This document shows positions 1 through 8,329 of a DNA stretch of 64,000 nucleotides, piece by piece. The stretch's first letter is position 1, and the number at the start of each line of letters is the position of its first letter. The stretch is from Lysinibacillus odysseyi 34hs-1 = NBRC 100172 (lineage in GTDB: Bacteria > Bacillota > Bacilli > Bacillales_A > Planococcaceae), in NCBI RefSeq assembly GCF_001591965.1, contig NZ_BCVX01000014.1:62001-126000 (forward strand), written 5' to 3'. The notes under the pieces are model-generated. The model was not told the origin of the DNA. It did no database searches and saw nothing but the letters and a program-made list of their open reading frames with translations. A program made the translations under genes and the position numbers.

Positions 1-1028
1 TTTTCACGAACATTAAAAGCCATTGCTGCTGCACACTCGCTGCTTACAACACTATGTTCCTTGATAATTTCAACGGAGATACCTAGCTGTTCAATTTTTG
101 CCTGCTCCGTATAAGTAACTACTCCACCAGCAAGAGCGGTACCGACTCCTGGAATTTCTGCTAGCGTCGCTTGAAATAACCCGGCAGTCAAACTTTCAGC
201 AGCTGCAATCGTTAAATTATTTTTAACAAGCATATCCACTAACTTTGAAGGGAGTGAATCATCATCAACCCCGTAGCAGTACTCGCCGACAATCGCTAAT
301 ACTTCTTCTTTTTTCTCATTAATCATTGTCCAGGCGGCTTCTTCTGTGTCTGCTTTTGCTGTGATGCGAAGTGTTACTTCTCCGTCCGCAGCTAGTGGTG
401 CCAAAGTAGGGTTTGTCTGCTCATCGAGAAGGTCCTGCAGACGGACTTCAAGCTCTGCCTCTCCTATCCCGTAAAAACGGAGCACATGGGAAATAATTTT
501 TGATCCCTTCCCCAATTTTTTAGCGAGGTATGGCTTTGCCTCATGCTGAAACATTGGCTCCAGCTCTTTCGGAGGGCCCGGCAGCAAAATATACGTATAT
601 GAGCCGCGTTCTAAAAGCATCCCTGGTGCCATGCCGTTGTCGTTTACCAGCACATGACTACCTTCCAGCACTAATGCCTGCTTACGGTTATTCTCCGTCA
701 TTTCACGCCCATGCTTCGTAAAATACTCTTCTATAAATTCAAGAGCCTTCTTGTCCAGCGTAAGCTCTACCCCTAAGTGAGCAGCAATTGTTTCCTTCGT
801 CAGATCATCTTTTGTCGGACCTAGGCCTCCGGAAAAGATAATGCAGTCTGCCCGGTTTTCCGCTACGCGGATCGCTTCTTTCAGACGTGCAGCATTATCT
901 CCTACTACTGTATGATAATAGACATCGATTCCCAGCTCGGAAAGCTGACGGGATATAAATTTAGCATTTGTATTGGCGATCTGTCCTAAAAGTAATTCTG
1001 AACCTACTGCAATAATTTCTGCCTTCAT
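1..1028 (-). CDS. cinA: CinA-like nicotinamide-nucleotide amidase, 3' end cut by window
   Basis: Reading the minus strand from the ATG at 1028 gives an uninterrupted frame of about 342 codons that runs off the left edge. The family is usually about 415 residues, so the last fifth is missing. The N-terminal half is a molybdopterin-binding-like fold with the SGGLGPTKDD motif at residues 66-75. The second domain begins near residue 275 with AAESLTAGLF, the signature of the pyridine nucleotide amidase domain, which deamidates NMN in NAD recycling. The gene follows pgsA by 12 bases, as in Bacillus, where recA comes next and is cotranscribed with cinA in several Firmicutes; recA would lie outside the window. 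Confidence 0.93.
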   Translation of the reverse strand, partial: MKAEIIAVGSELLLGQIANTNAKFISRQLSELGIDVYYHTVVGDNAARLKEAIRVAENRADCIIFSGGLGPTKDDLTKETIAAHLGVELTLDKKALEFIEEYFTKHGREMTENNRKQALVLEGSHVLVNDNGMAPGMLLERGSYTYILLPGPPKELEPMFQHEAKPYLAKKLGKGSKIISHVLRFYGIGEAELEVRLQDLLDEQTNPTLAPLAADGEVTLRITAKADTEEAAWTMINEKKEEVLAIVGEYCYGVDDDSLPSKLVDMLVKNNLTIAAAESLTAGLFQATLAEIPGVGTALAGGVVTYTEQAKIEQLGISVEIIKEHSVVSSECAAAMAFNVRE

Positions 1029-1040
1029 AATTAACCTCGC

Positions 1041-1619
1041 TTATTTGGAGTCTAATAATACACGGCGGTTTAAATAGAAATAATCCCAGCCAGACCAAAT
1101 CGTAAAGAATAGCGCTACATAAAGGGCAATATCATCAAATGGAATGCCCATCATCGTAAAAATGGTATTATGTAAAAACAGCGCTGAAATGGCTACGATT
1201 TGAGCCCAAGTTTTAATTTTGCCTAGCTGGTTTGCTGCCACTACTTCGCCTTCACCCGCCAAGATCAGGCGAAGACCTGTAACAGCAAATTCACGGGAAA
1301 TAATAATAATAACGATCCATGCATCTGCCAGGTCAATTTCCACCAGCAAAATGAGCGCCGCAGAAACAAGTAGCTTGTCTGCCAAAGGATCTAAAAACTT
1401 CCCGAAGTTTGTAACCAGATTGTATTTACGTGCATAATAACCGTCCACCCAGTCAGTTACTGATGCGATAATAAAGATCAATGCACCGACGAAATGATTG
1501 ACAGGCATTTCTGCACCGAACAGTTCCATCGTTCCCCAGCCAAAGTCAAACATAATTACAATCATGAAAAATGGGATTAAGCAAATACGAGAGACTGTAA
1601 TCTTATTTGGAATATTCAT
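1041..1619 (-). CDS. pgsA: CDP-diacylglycerol--glycerol-3-phosphate 3-phosphatidyltransferase
   Basis: This 192-residue membrane enzyme makes phosphatidylglycerol phosphate, the committed step to phosphatidylglycerol. The CDP-alcohol phosphotransferase motif is intact: D56, then D59-G-x2-A-R-x8-G73-x3-D77-x3-D81, whose aspartates bind the metal and the CDP moiety. Hydrophobic segments lie near residues 12-25, 42-54, 88-105 and 145-175. Length matches the family. The gene sits between rodZ (46-base gap) and cinA (12-base gap) on the same strand, so it probably shares the ymf operon transcript. Confidence 0.96.
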   Translation of the reverse strand: MNIPNKITVSRICLIPFFMIVIMFDFGWGTMELFGAEMPVNHFVGALIFIIASVTDWVDGYYARKYNLVTNFGKFLDPLADKLLVSAALILLVEIDLADAWIVIIIISREFAVTGLRLILAGEGEVVAANQLGKIKTWAQIVAISALFLHNTIFTMMGIPFDDIALYVALFFTIWSGWDYFYLNRRVLLDSK

Positions 1620-1665
1620 TTATTAACACCTTTCATTTGAAACAAAGTAGTCATCTTTACGATGA

Positions 1666-2547
1666 CTACTGAGCTTGTTGTTCTTGAGCTAATTTGAAAA
1701 TAAAGTTTTGCGTTACGGCACTTGACGGAGAAGTTACTTCTTCATCATTGACAAATACTTTCGCACTTGCTGCACTACCTAATCGGATACGCACATACCC
1801 GTCGGCAGTAGCATCATACTCTACTTTTTCACCCGGATTGTACATTTTCCCAAGATTATCTACGCCTTGTGTATTACGGAAAGCGATCCAACTAGCACTG
1901 TTAATAATTTCAACGCGGATTTTTAATTGGTCCGTACCTGTTACTTCGAAGTTTACGTCTTCACCATTTACTGCTCCGGCGGAAATGGCTTGAGCTGGTT
2001 CCTCATCTACAGGCTCCTCTTCCTCAACTGGCTCTTGGCTGCCTTCAGTGTCTGTTTCACCTGAAGTGCCTTGCTCGTTTTCATCTGTCGTAGGCTTTAC
2101 ATACTCAATAGGCTTTGTGTCATCCTCCCCAAGATCCGGTGATTCTTGTGATTTTGCCCAATATAAAATAGAAATAACCGCAATGATGACAATAATGAAT
2201 AAGCCTACAATCACCTTTGGCATCACTTCCATCGTTTTGTTGGAAGAGCGGTTTGCCAATTTGCGGCGGCTTGGACTTTGTTTGTATGACTCTACTACCT
2301 CCGCTGTTTGCGTACCGGGTACATCCTTCTTGAACTGGTCAAGCAATTCTTCAGGATCCAGCCCTACCGCCTCTGCATATTGCTTTATAAAAGCCCGTAC
2401 ATAGAAAGACCCTGGCATGATGGAATAGTTACCCTCTTCTATACCCACCAAATACCGTTTCTGAATCTTGGTAATCTCTTGTAAATCTTCTAAGCTATAT
2501 CCTTTTGCTAATCTCGCTTCCTTTAAGCGAGCTCCTAATTCTGTCAA
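1666..2547 (-). CDS. rodZ: RodZ-type helix-turn-helix membrane protein (YmfM)
   Basis: RodZ homologues link the MreB cytoskeleton to the elongasome. The N-terminal 70 residues form a Cro-like helix-turn-helix (TELGARLKEARLAKGYSLED). A single transmembrane helix lies about residues 108-132, then an acidic Glu/Asp/Pro/Thr-rich extracytoplasmic linker, and a C-terminal beta domain of DUF4115 type. The frame can be extended to a GTG at 2556, but the conserved family start (T-E-L-G) and an AGTAGGTG ribosome site favour a TTG at 2547 or 2550. The gene follows ymfK closely and precedes pgsA, the usual Bacillales arrangement. Confidence 0.88.
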   Translation of the reverse strand: MTELGARLKEARLAKGYSLEDLQEITKIQKRYLVGIEEGNYSIMPGSFYVRAFIKQYAEAVGLDPEELLDQFKKDVPGTQTAEVVESYKQSPSRRKLANRSSNKTMEVMPKVIVGLFIIVIIAVISILYWAKSQESPDLGEDDTKPIEYVKPTTDENEQGTSGETDTEGSQEPVEEEEPVDEEPAQAISAGAVNGEDVNFEVTGTDQLKIRVEIINSASWIAFRNTQGVDNLGKMYNPGEKVEYDATADGYVRIRLGSAASAKVFVNDEEVTSPSSAVTQNFIFKLAQEQQAQ

Positions 2548-2567
2548 CAATAACACCTACTTTTTAT

Positions 2568-3356
2568 TTAAAAATTAAATCCTCCAAAATCATTTACTGA
2601 CGACATCATATTATTTTTATCAATCAGTTCATACGTAATTTCCTCATCCGGATGATTACGCAGTTCTATAATATAGTCAAAGTCCTCTAACCTATATTCG
2701 GAGTGCTGAACAAAAATATCCGGATGTTCAATTACTTTAATCGTTTCCATATGCATCATCTCCCGCACTAACTGTTGATGACGTTCATCATTTGATCTGC
2801 GTGTCACCGCACCATCCAGGATAAAAATATTATTGCCGTTAAACTCATCGCCAATGAGTGCATTTCGGACCGTCTGTTTAATCATCGTGGAGGATAGGAA
2901 AATCCACCTTTTATTTGCACAAACGCTGGCCGCTACAATGGATTCCGTTTTTCCTACACGCGGCATCCCTCGGATACCAATCAGCTTGTGGCCTTCTTTT
3001 TTGAAAAGCTCAGCCATGAAGTCAACTAAAATACCTAGCTCACTGCGCACAAAACGGAATGTATTTTTCTCATCTGCATCTTTTGGAATATAGTGGCCGT
3101 GCCGAACGGCCAACCGATCCCGCAGCTTAGGAATACGAAACTTTGTAATATTGATATGATCCATAGTGGAAACTATGGATATGAAACGTTCAATTGATTC
3201 GTCTTTTTCAGCTTTTACAAGCATACCACGGCGAACTTCATCCACGCCATTAATGGTAACAATATTTACACGAAGCATCCCTAGCAGTGAGGCGATATCA
3301 CCTAACAGCCCCGGTCGATTTACTTGAATTTCATACTCGAAATACCATTCGCCCAT
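2568..3356 (-). CDS. ymfK: YmfK family protein (DUF3388) with ACT-like and P-loop motifs
   Basis: A 262-residue protein conserved in the ymf cluster of Bacillales; no biochemical function is known to me. The N-terminus looks like an ACT ligand-binding domain (residues 6-75, with RPGLLGDIASLLG near residues 14-26). Further on there is a clear Walker A pattern at residues 130-137, G-MPRV-G-K-T, preceded by hydrophobic strand residues. That suggests a nucleotide-binding domain under amino-acid or metabolite control, which is inference. It lies behind its own predicted promoter and directly upstream of rodZ (about 20 bases). Confidence 0.85.
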   Translation of the reverse strand: MGEWYFEYEIQVNRPGLLGDIASLLGMLRVNIVTINGVDEVRRGMLVKAEKDESIERFISIVSTMDHINITKFRIPKLRDRLAVRHGHYIPKDADEKNTFRFVRSELGILVDFMAELFKKEGHKLIGIRGMPRVGKTESIVAASVCANKRWIFLSSTMIKQTVRNALIGDEFNGNNIFILDGAVTRRSNDERHQQLVREMMHMETIKVIEHPDIFVQHSEYRLEDFDYIIELRNHPDEEITYELIDKNNMMSSVNDFGGFNF

Positions 3357-3407
3357 GAATGTATCCGTCCCCTCTATTTAGAAACGCCTAAAACTATTAT
3401 AAGTTCC

Positions 3408-3436
3408 ATGATAGCGGATTTTGTATGTATTGAAAA
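3408..3436 (-). promoter_or_regulatory. Probable sigma-A promoter upstream of ymfK
   Basis: On the minus strand TTTTCA is followed after 17 bases by TATCAT, about 50 bases upstream of the ymfK ATG. The -10 is good and the -35 weak. It lies downstream of the ymfJ terminator, which fits a new transcription unit ymfK-rodZ-pgsA-cinA. Confidence 0.45.
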
Positions 3437-3517
3437 GTTCGAAAGCACTGTTTTTTACTACAATAATAAAATTAAGTTACCTGAAAGTTATCCTTCCTAC
3501 TTATTCACCAGAAAATC

Positions 3518-3546
3518 AAAAGGGAAACCTTAAAAGGTTCCCTTTT
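3518..3546 (-). terminator. Intrinsic terminator after ymfJ
   Basis: Minus strand: AAAAGGGAACCTT pairs with AAGGTTTCCCTTTT across a short loop (one bulged base), ending in TTTTGATTTTC. It lies 20 bases after the ymfJ stop and closes the ymfF-ymfH-ymfI-ymfJ unit. Confidence 0.75.
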
Positions 3547-3565
3547 CATTGCTTTTTATAAGCAG

Positions 3566-3820
3566 TTACGACACTTTATGTTCCACTAGTTTAACAACGC
3601 AGCTTGCAAGTGCTTTCTTTTCATCCGATGATGCTACTGACCATAAGTCAGCTAAGACACGCTCTTGCTCGTTTTGAGGTTCAACATTTTTAGCTAAATA
3701 TTCCCCAATCTGAAGAGCTGCTTGGTCGATTATTTTTGACGAAACACCATCTTCTTTTGCATCTTCGACCTTTGCACCTAAAAAGTGTGTCCATTGCTGC
3801 CAGCTTTCAAATAAACCCAT
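3566..3820 (-). CDS. ymfJ: YmfJ family protein (DUF3243)
   Basis: Small soluble helical protein of 84 residues with the conserved block NEQERVLADLWSVAS typical of the YmfJ/DUF3243 family; function unknown. The frame extends to 3841, but the AGAGGAGG ribosome site lies 7 bases before the ATG at 3820, and family members begin at M-G-L-F-E-S-W-type residues, so 3820 is chosen. It is last in the ymfF-H-I-J unit, just before the terminator. Confidence 0.87.
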   Translation of the reverse strand: MGLFESWQQWTHFLGAKVEDAKEDGVSSKIIDQAALQIGEYLAKNVEPQNEQERVLADLWSVASSDEKKALASCVVKLVEHKVS

Positions 3821-3862
3821 GTTTTCGCCTCCTCTCGACATTAGTATGTCCGAGACGAGCGA

Positions 3863-4591
3863 TTATATGTACCAGCCACCATTAACATGCAAAATTTGTC
3901 CTGTTACATAATCTGCAGCACCACTCAAGTAAAAGCGTGTAAGCTGTGAGACATCTTCTACGTTCCCAAGCTGCTGGAGCGGTATTTCTAGTGCTATCTC
4001 CCGTTTTTCCTCTTCACTTAAATGGCCGTTCATTTGTGTATTAATAAAACCAGGCGCTATAGCGTTGACACGAATGCCATTATAAGCAACTTCCTGTGCG
4101 TACGCCTTCACAAAGGCATGCTGTGCCCCTTTAACAGCCGAATAGACAACTTCCCCTGCGGCTCCCACTGCTCCCCAGATGGAGCCTATAAACAGTACAT
4201 AGCTTTTCGTATTGGAACGCAGCTTTTGCGAGACGACTGCAAGCAGCCTCATCGGATTTTGAACATGAACCCGCCACAGCTTTTCCATTTCTTCAACCGG
4301 TGTATCTTCCAGCAGTTGTGTATACGCATGTCCATTTGCAAATATGACCGCCTGCACAGAAAAAAGCTGGCCAGCCAACTGATCAGCGCCATTCGGATCG
4401 GCAAAATCCGCCCAAACGGGAATGAATTCCTGAGATGGATAGGCGTCTGTATAAGACGCCGCCATCTTCATAGCACGTTCTTTCCCCAAATGATAGTGAA
4501 GATAAAGCGACCATCCGTCTGCAGCCAATTCATCACATATTGCGCGGCCGATTGCACCGGATGCTCCACATATTAGGGCGAATTTCTTCAT
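3863..4591 (-). CDS. ymfI: YmfI, SDR oxidoreductase; EF-P 5-aminopentanone reductase type
   Basis: Short-chain dehydrogenase/reductase of 242 residues. The nucleotide-binding glycine motif GASGAIG is at residues 9-15. The catalytic set is visible as S137, Y150 and K154 (YSAVK), with N112. It resembles FabG, but this genomic place is that of B. subtilis YmfI, which has been shown to reduce the 5-aminopentanone group on elongation factor P to 5-aminopentanol, a step in EF-P maturation. The start overlaps the ymfH stop by 4 bases (ATGA), indicating translational coupling. The specific substrate is assigned by orthology of place and family, not from a motif. Confidence 0.85.
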   Translation of the reverse strand: MKKFALICGASGAIGRAICDELAADGWSLYLHYHLGKERAMKMAASYTDAYPSQEFIPVWADFADPNGADQLAGQLFSVQAVIFANGHAYTQLLEDTPVEEMEKLWRVHVQNPMRLLAVVSQKLRSNTKSYVLFIGSIWGAVGAAGEVVYSAVKGAQHAFVKAYAQEVAYNGIRVNAIAPGFINTQMNGHLSEEEKREIALEIPLQQLGNVEDVSQLTRFYLSGAADYVTGQILHVNGGWYI

Positions 4592-5889
4592 TTTTGCCGC
4601 TCATTTACAGGAAGTATTTTAAAGACAGTTTGCTGCTCCTCACCTTGAAGGGATTTGAACGCTTCTTTAATATCTTCTATCGTCAGCTTCTCAATTGTAG
4701 GTACCGCATCAAATAAATTCATGTCATTGAATTTATAACGTGTAAATTGATTTGCGATGAACTCAAGTGAATTAAGCGCCCGCAGGAAGTAGCCGATTTT
4801 TTTACGCTTGATGCGCTCCACATCTTCTTCCTTGAAAACAGAGCCGTCTTCCGCTTCAGCTAGGCGCTCTTTAATGACTTTTTCAAGTTCATCCGGTTTC
4901 GGTGTATCAGAGCCGATGAGGGCAAAGCCGTAGCCCTTTTCCAATGAAAAATCAAATGCGTATGACTCATCAATTAAGCCGTTTTCATATACATTTGTAT
5001 AAAAATCTGAAGCCCGGCCGAATAGGCATTCAAGAGCAATGGACATTGCCAGCTCATGCTTTAGCATAGCATCTCCGGATAAATCTACTTCTTTTGCCTT
5101 CAGCCCGATATAGACCTTTGGCTGCTGTACATCCATGTTCATTTCCCGTTCTTTAATGGCTACCCCTGTCGGCTCTTTTTCAAAGATTCGTTTTAAAGGA
5201 GCTGGCTCTGGAAACTCTTTTTTATTTTGGTTGCCCTCAATGAATGCCATCATTTCTGTCGGATCCACTGCACCAATGACAAACAACAGCATATTCGATG
5301 GGTGATAAAATGTGTTGTAGCATGTATATAAGTGCTCTGCTGTAATTTTATCAATGGATTCAATAGTGCCGGCAATGTCGATTTTCACCGGATGATTATG
5401 GTACATATTTTCAATCGCTCCAAAGTAAAGGCGCCAATCCGGCTGGTCATCATACATCGTGATTTCCTGGCCGATAATACCTTTTTCCTTGTTTACTGTC
5501 TCTTCTGTAAAATAGGGCTGCTGCACAAAATCCAAAAGTGTCTCTGTACTTTTATAAAGATGGTTTGTGGCAGAAAACAGATAGGCGGTACGTGTAAAGG
5601 ACGTAAAGGCATTTGCCTGTGCTCCGACTTCACTGAATTTCTGGAAGACATCCCCTTCTTCCTTCTCAAACATTTTATGCTCTAGAAAGTGTGCAATGCC
5701 GTCGGGTACCGTGATAGGCTCTTCTTCGCCGATTGGTACAAATGTACGGTCAATAGATCCGTATTTTGTCGTAAATGTCACAAACGTTTTGGAAAATCCC
5801 TTTTTCGGCAGAATATAGACATCCAGGCCGTTTTCTAGCTGTTTATAGTACAAAGTTTCATCTAGCTGTTGAAATTCGATTGTCTGCAA
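4588..5889 (-). CDS. ymfH: YmfH, M16B zinc peptidase with intact HxxEH site
   Basis: Pitrilysin-family peptidase of 433 residues. The inverted zinc motif is complete (H67-F-L-E70-H71) and a downstream glutamate in GQEITMY is placed to be the third ligand. Translation starts at a TTG with AAGGAGG just upstream. It follows ymfF by 2 bases. The partner YmfF lacks the zinc motif, so the two probably form an active/inactive M16 heterodimer. The natural substrate is unknown; related pairs act in peptide maturation or clearance. Confidence 0.9.
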   Translation of the reverse strand: MQTIEFQQLDETLYYKQLENGLDVYILPKKGFSKTFVTFTTKYGSIDRTFVPIGEEEPITVPDGIAHFLEHKMFEKEEGDVFQKFSEVGAQANAFTSFTRTAYLFSATNHLYKSTETLLDFVQQPYFTEETVNKEKGIIGQEITMYDDQPDWRLYFGAIENMYHNHPVKIDIAGTIESIDKITAEHLYTCYNTFYHPSNMLLFVIGAVDPTEMMAFIEGNQNKKEFPEPAPLKRIFEKEPTGVAIKEREMNMDVQQPKVYIGLKAKEVDLSGDAMLKHELAMSIALECLFGRASDFYTNVYENGLIDESYAFDFSLEKGYGFALIGSDTPKPDELEKVIKERLAEAEDGSVFKEEDVERIKRKKIGYFLRALNSLEFIANQFTRYKFNDMNLFDAVPTIEKLTIEDIKEAFKSLQGEEQQTVFKILPVNERQK

Positions 5890-5891
5890 AA

Positions 5892-7154
5892 TTAGTCCTC
5901 CTTACCGCTTAAGAAATAAACCGCTTCCTGATTGACTTGCTGGGCCATCTTTTGTACATCTTCCGCTGTAACCTCTTGCCAGCGTGCTGCCCATGTATCA
6001 ACTGTAAATGCTTCGTTTAAATCTTTGTACTGGTCATAAATTTCAATCTGACCCCGCGCAGAATCCAATGCTTCCTTCAATTGGTTTGTCAGCATCGCCT
6101 TTGTCTGCGTCAATTCCAGCTCGGAAATTTCTCCGTCCTGCATCACTTTGAGCTGTTCATTGATCACATCGACAGCCTTTTTCTCATTTGACGGCTCAAT
6201 GCCGGAAACGACAAATACAAGACCATACTGGGACGAATAGGAGCTTGAGGCATAATAAGCAAGGCTTTCACGCTCACGCACATTCATAAAAAGCTTCGAA
6301 TGGGCATATCCCCCGAATATTCCATTGAAAATTTGCATTTTCGCAAAATCCTCATGGCCGAAATAAACCGGTGTCGAATAGCCGATATGCAGCTTTCCTT
6401 GTTTCATTTCCTGACGCTCTCTTGTGTAAGCTTCCGGCTTTGTCTCTACTTCAATCGGCGCTTGTTTTTCATGCACTTCCCGATCTCCAAAAGGCAATGC
6501 CTTCTTTAGCTTTTCTTTCATTTCCTCCACATCGATATCGCCTACTACATAAATATCGATTGTATCGTTTGCAAGCATAGAATCGTATGCCTGTTTCAAG
6601 GATGCAGGTGTTACTGCCTCCACCTGTTCAATTGTACCGTTTGCCGAAATTGAGGCAGGATGGTTTGGGCGCAGAATCTGTGTAAGGCGGTACTGGGCAT
6701 AACGTGACTTATCATCAAAAATAGACTGGATGCGCTGCTTTACCATTTCCTTTTCACGCTCAACAATGGCTGGCACAAATGCATCATTTTCAAGATTTGG
6801 TTTAAAAATAGCTGTATGAAGCAATTCCAAAGCATCATTTAGCACATTGGAATCCGCTAAATAATGGTCATTGACCGTCTCTACATTCATTAAAACCGTG
6901 TGTTCATTTCCACGCTTTGATGTATCAAAATATAAAATCGTTCCGAATAAATCATCTAAATAACTGCGAAATGCTGCGGATGTCTTGAATCTTTCATTCG
7001 AGTGCTGTAGTACATTCGTTAATACCGTTCGCTCTGCTGCATCTTTTTCTGTAAGCGGACGTCTCCATTTAATCGAAAAATTGACCGTTTTGAACTGGGC
7101 CGTTTGTCGAATATGCAGGGAAACGCCTTTTGCCAATTGTGTCGTTAAAAACAA
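5892..7154 (-). CDS. ymfF: YmfF, M16-like peptidase lacking the zinc motif
   Basis: A 420-residue protein with the M16 fold, including a recognisable C-terminal half (YAHSKLFMNVRERESLAYYA, typical of M16 substrate-binding domains). At the position of HxxEH it has LQHSNERF, so it should be catalytically inactive on its own. It starts at TTG with AGGAGG 8 bases upstream, and is the first gene after its own promoter. The arrangement with ymfH suggests a regulatory or substrate-holding subunit. Confidence 0.86.
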   Translation of the reverse strand: MFLTTQLAKGVSLHIRQTAQFKTVNFSIKWRRPLTEKDAAERTVLTNVLQHSNERFKTSAAFRSYLDDLFGTILYFDTSKRGNEHTVLMNVETVNDHYLADSNVLNDALELLHTAIFKPNLENDAFVPAIVEREKEMVKQRIQSIFDDKSRYAQYRLTQILRPNHPASISANGTIEQVEAVTPASLKQAYDSMLANDTIDIYVVGDIDVEEMKEKLKKALPFGDREVHEKQAPIEVETKPEAYTRERQEMKQGKLHIGYSTPVYFGHEDFAKMQIFNGIFGGYAHSKLFMNVRERESLAYYASSSYSSQYGLVFVVSGIEPSNEKKAVDVINEQLKVMQDGEISELELTQTKAMLTNQLKEALDSARGQIEIYDQYKDLNEAFTVDTWAARWQEVTAEDVQKMAQQVNQEAVYFLSGKED

Positions 7155-7200
7155 AAAAACTCCTCCTGACTACCTATTAAATACAGTTCTATTCCCTATT

Positions 7201-7230
7201 ACTATACATGTGAATATGCGCATAATGCAA
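7201..7230 (-). promoter_or_regulatory. Sigma-A promoter of the ymfF-H-I-J unit
   Basis: Minus strand TTGCAT, 18-base spacer ending in TG, then TATAGT; it lies about 45 bases upstream of the ymfF TTG start and just downstream of the nup operon terminator. Confidence 0.7.
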
Positions 7231-7270
7231 AATTATTATACGGCTTTTAGGAAAACATTCCTTCTAGTAG

Positions 7271-7297
7271 AAAAAGCCGCCTCGAAACGAAGCGGCT
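7271..7297 (-). terminator. Intrinsic terminator of the nup-type operon
   Basis: Minus strand AGCCGCTTCG, loop TTT, CGAGGCGGCT followed by TTTTTCT: a 10-bp stem with one G-U pair and a good T-tract, about 70 bases after the last permease stop. Confidence 0.88.
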
Positions 7298-7368
7298 CTC
7301 AACTGACTGTAGATTATTTCATGTACATATTTTTCTTTGTTATCTTACTTGGAGGTCCATTTAGAAAA

Positions 7369-8328
7369 TCATCGTTTCCCTTTGACATAAGGAATACCTA
7401 CTGCCTTTGGAGACGTTGCTTTTCCAATAAATCCAGCTAACGCTAAAATTGTCAGGACATACGGCAGAATTTGCAGTATAACGAGTGGAATGTCTTGAAT
7501 ATACGGAATTGAACCTCCACCATTACTCAATGTTTGCGCTAAACCAAAGAATAGCGCTGCTCCTAATGTACCAAGCGGATTCCATTTACCAAAGATCATC
7601 GCTGCAATAGCAATGAATCCCTGCCCTGTAATTGTTGTAGCCGAGAAATCCAGGGGAATCGTCTGTGCAAACACTGCACCGCCGACGCCCGCTAATGCTC
7701 CGGAAATCATAACAGCAATGTATCTTGTTCTTGCTACATTGATACCCATCGTATCAGCAGCCATAGGATGTTCCCCTACTGAGCGGAGACGTAAACCAAA
7801 TGGCATTTTGTAAAGAACAAACCAAGCACCGATCGCGACGATGAAGGCTAAAATAGAGACACTATATACGTCATGGAACAACAGCGGACCAAGGAATGGT
7901 ATATCCGATAGATATGGTATTTCAAAACGACGAATCGGCGCTTCGATCATATCAGTCTGGCCTTTTTGATAAATTAGCTTAACAAGGAATACCGTCAATG
8001 CTAATGCTAATAGATTAATAGCTACCCCGATAACCGTTTGGTCGGCACGGAACGTTATGGCTGCTACTGCAATCAGCAAAGAAAAGATGGCGCCCGCTAC
8101 AAGAGCAGCTAAAATCGCAATCCATATCACATTATGGCCGAATGTATCATAATATTCTAGATTAACATAAATCCCAGTGAATGCACCGATTACCATGAGC
8201 CCTTCTACCCCTAGCCCGATAACACCTGAACGTTCCGAGAACAACGCACCAATCCCTGTAAAAATTAGTGGTGTGGCGTAAAAGATGGCTGAAGGGATAA
8301 TAAAATATAATACTTCTAAAAAGCTCAT
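7369..8328 (-). CDS. nupQ: Nucleoside ABC transporter permease (NupQ/YufQ type)
   Basis: A 319-residue inner permease of the BPD_transp_2 family with about eight to ten hydrophobic helices, and the family landmarks LIFTGIGALFSERSGVIGLG at the N-terminus and GISGALAGVGG-like text (MISGALAGVGGAVF) in the middle. It is separated by one base from the second permease. With NupP it forms the membrane channel of a Bmp-type importer. In B. subtilis the closest counterpart, NupNOPQ, imports guanosine; the substrate here is inferred to be a purine nucleoside. Confidence 0.88.
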   Translation of the reverse strand: MSFLEVLYFIIPSAIFYATPLIFTGIGALFSERSGVIGLGVEGLMVIGAFTGIYVNLEYYDTFGHNVIWIAILAALVAGAIFSLLIAVAAITFRADQTVIGVAINLLALALTVFLVKLIYQKGQTDMIEAPIRRFEIPYLSDIPFLGPLLFHDVYSVSILAFIVAIGAWFVLYKMPFGLRLRSVGEHPMAADTMGINVARTRYIAVMISGALAGVGGAVFAQTIPLDFSATTITGQGFIAIAAMIFGKWNPLGTLGAALFFGLAQTLSNGGGSIPYIQDIPLVILQILPYVLTILALAGFIGKATSPKAVGIPYVKGKR

Positions 8329-8329
8329 C

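Noticed and set aside
4022-4576. Plus-strand 184-codon frame opposite ymfI
   Set aside because: Antisense shadow of a complete SDR gene, with no ribosome site.
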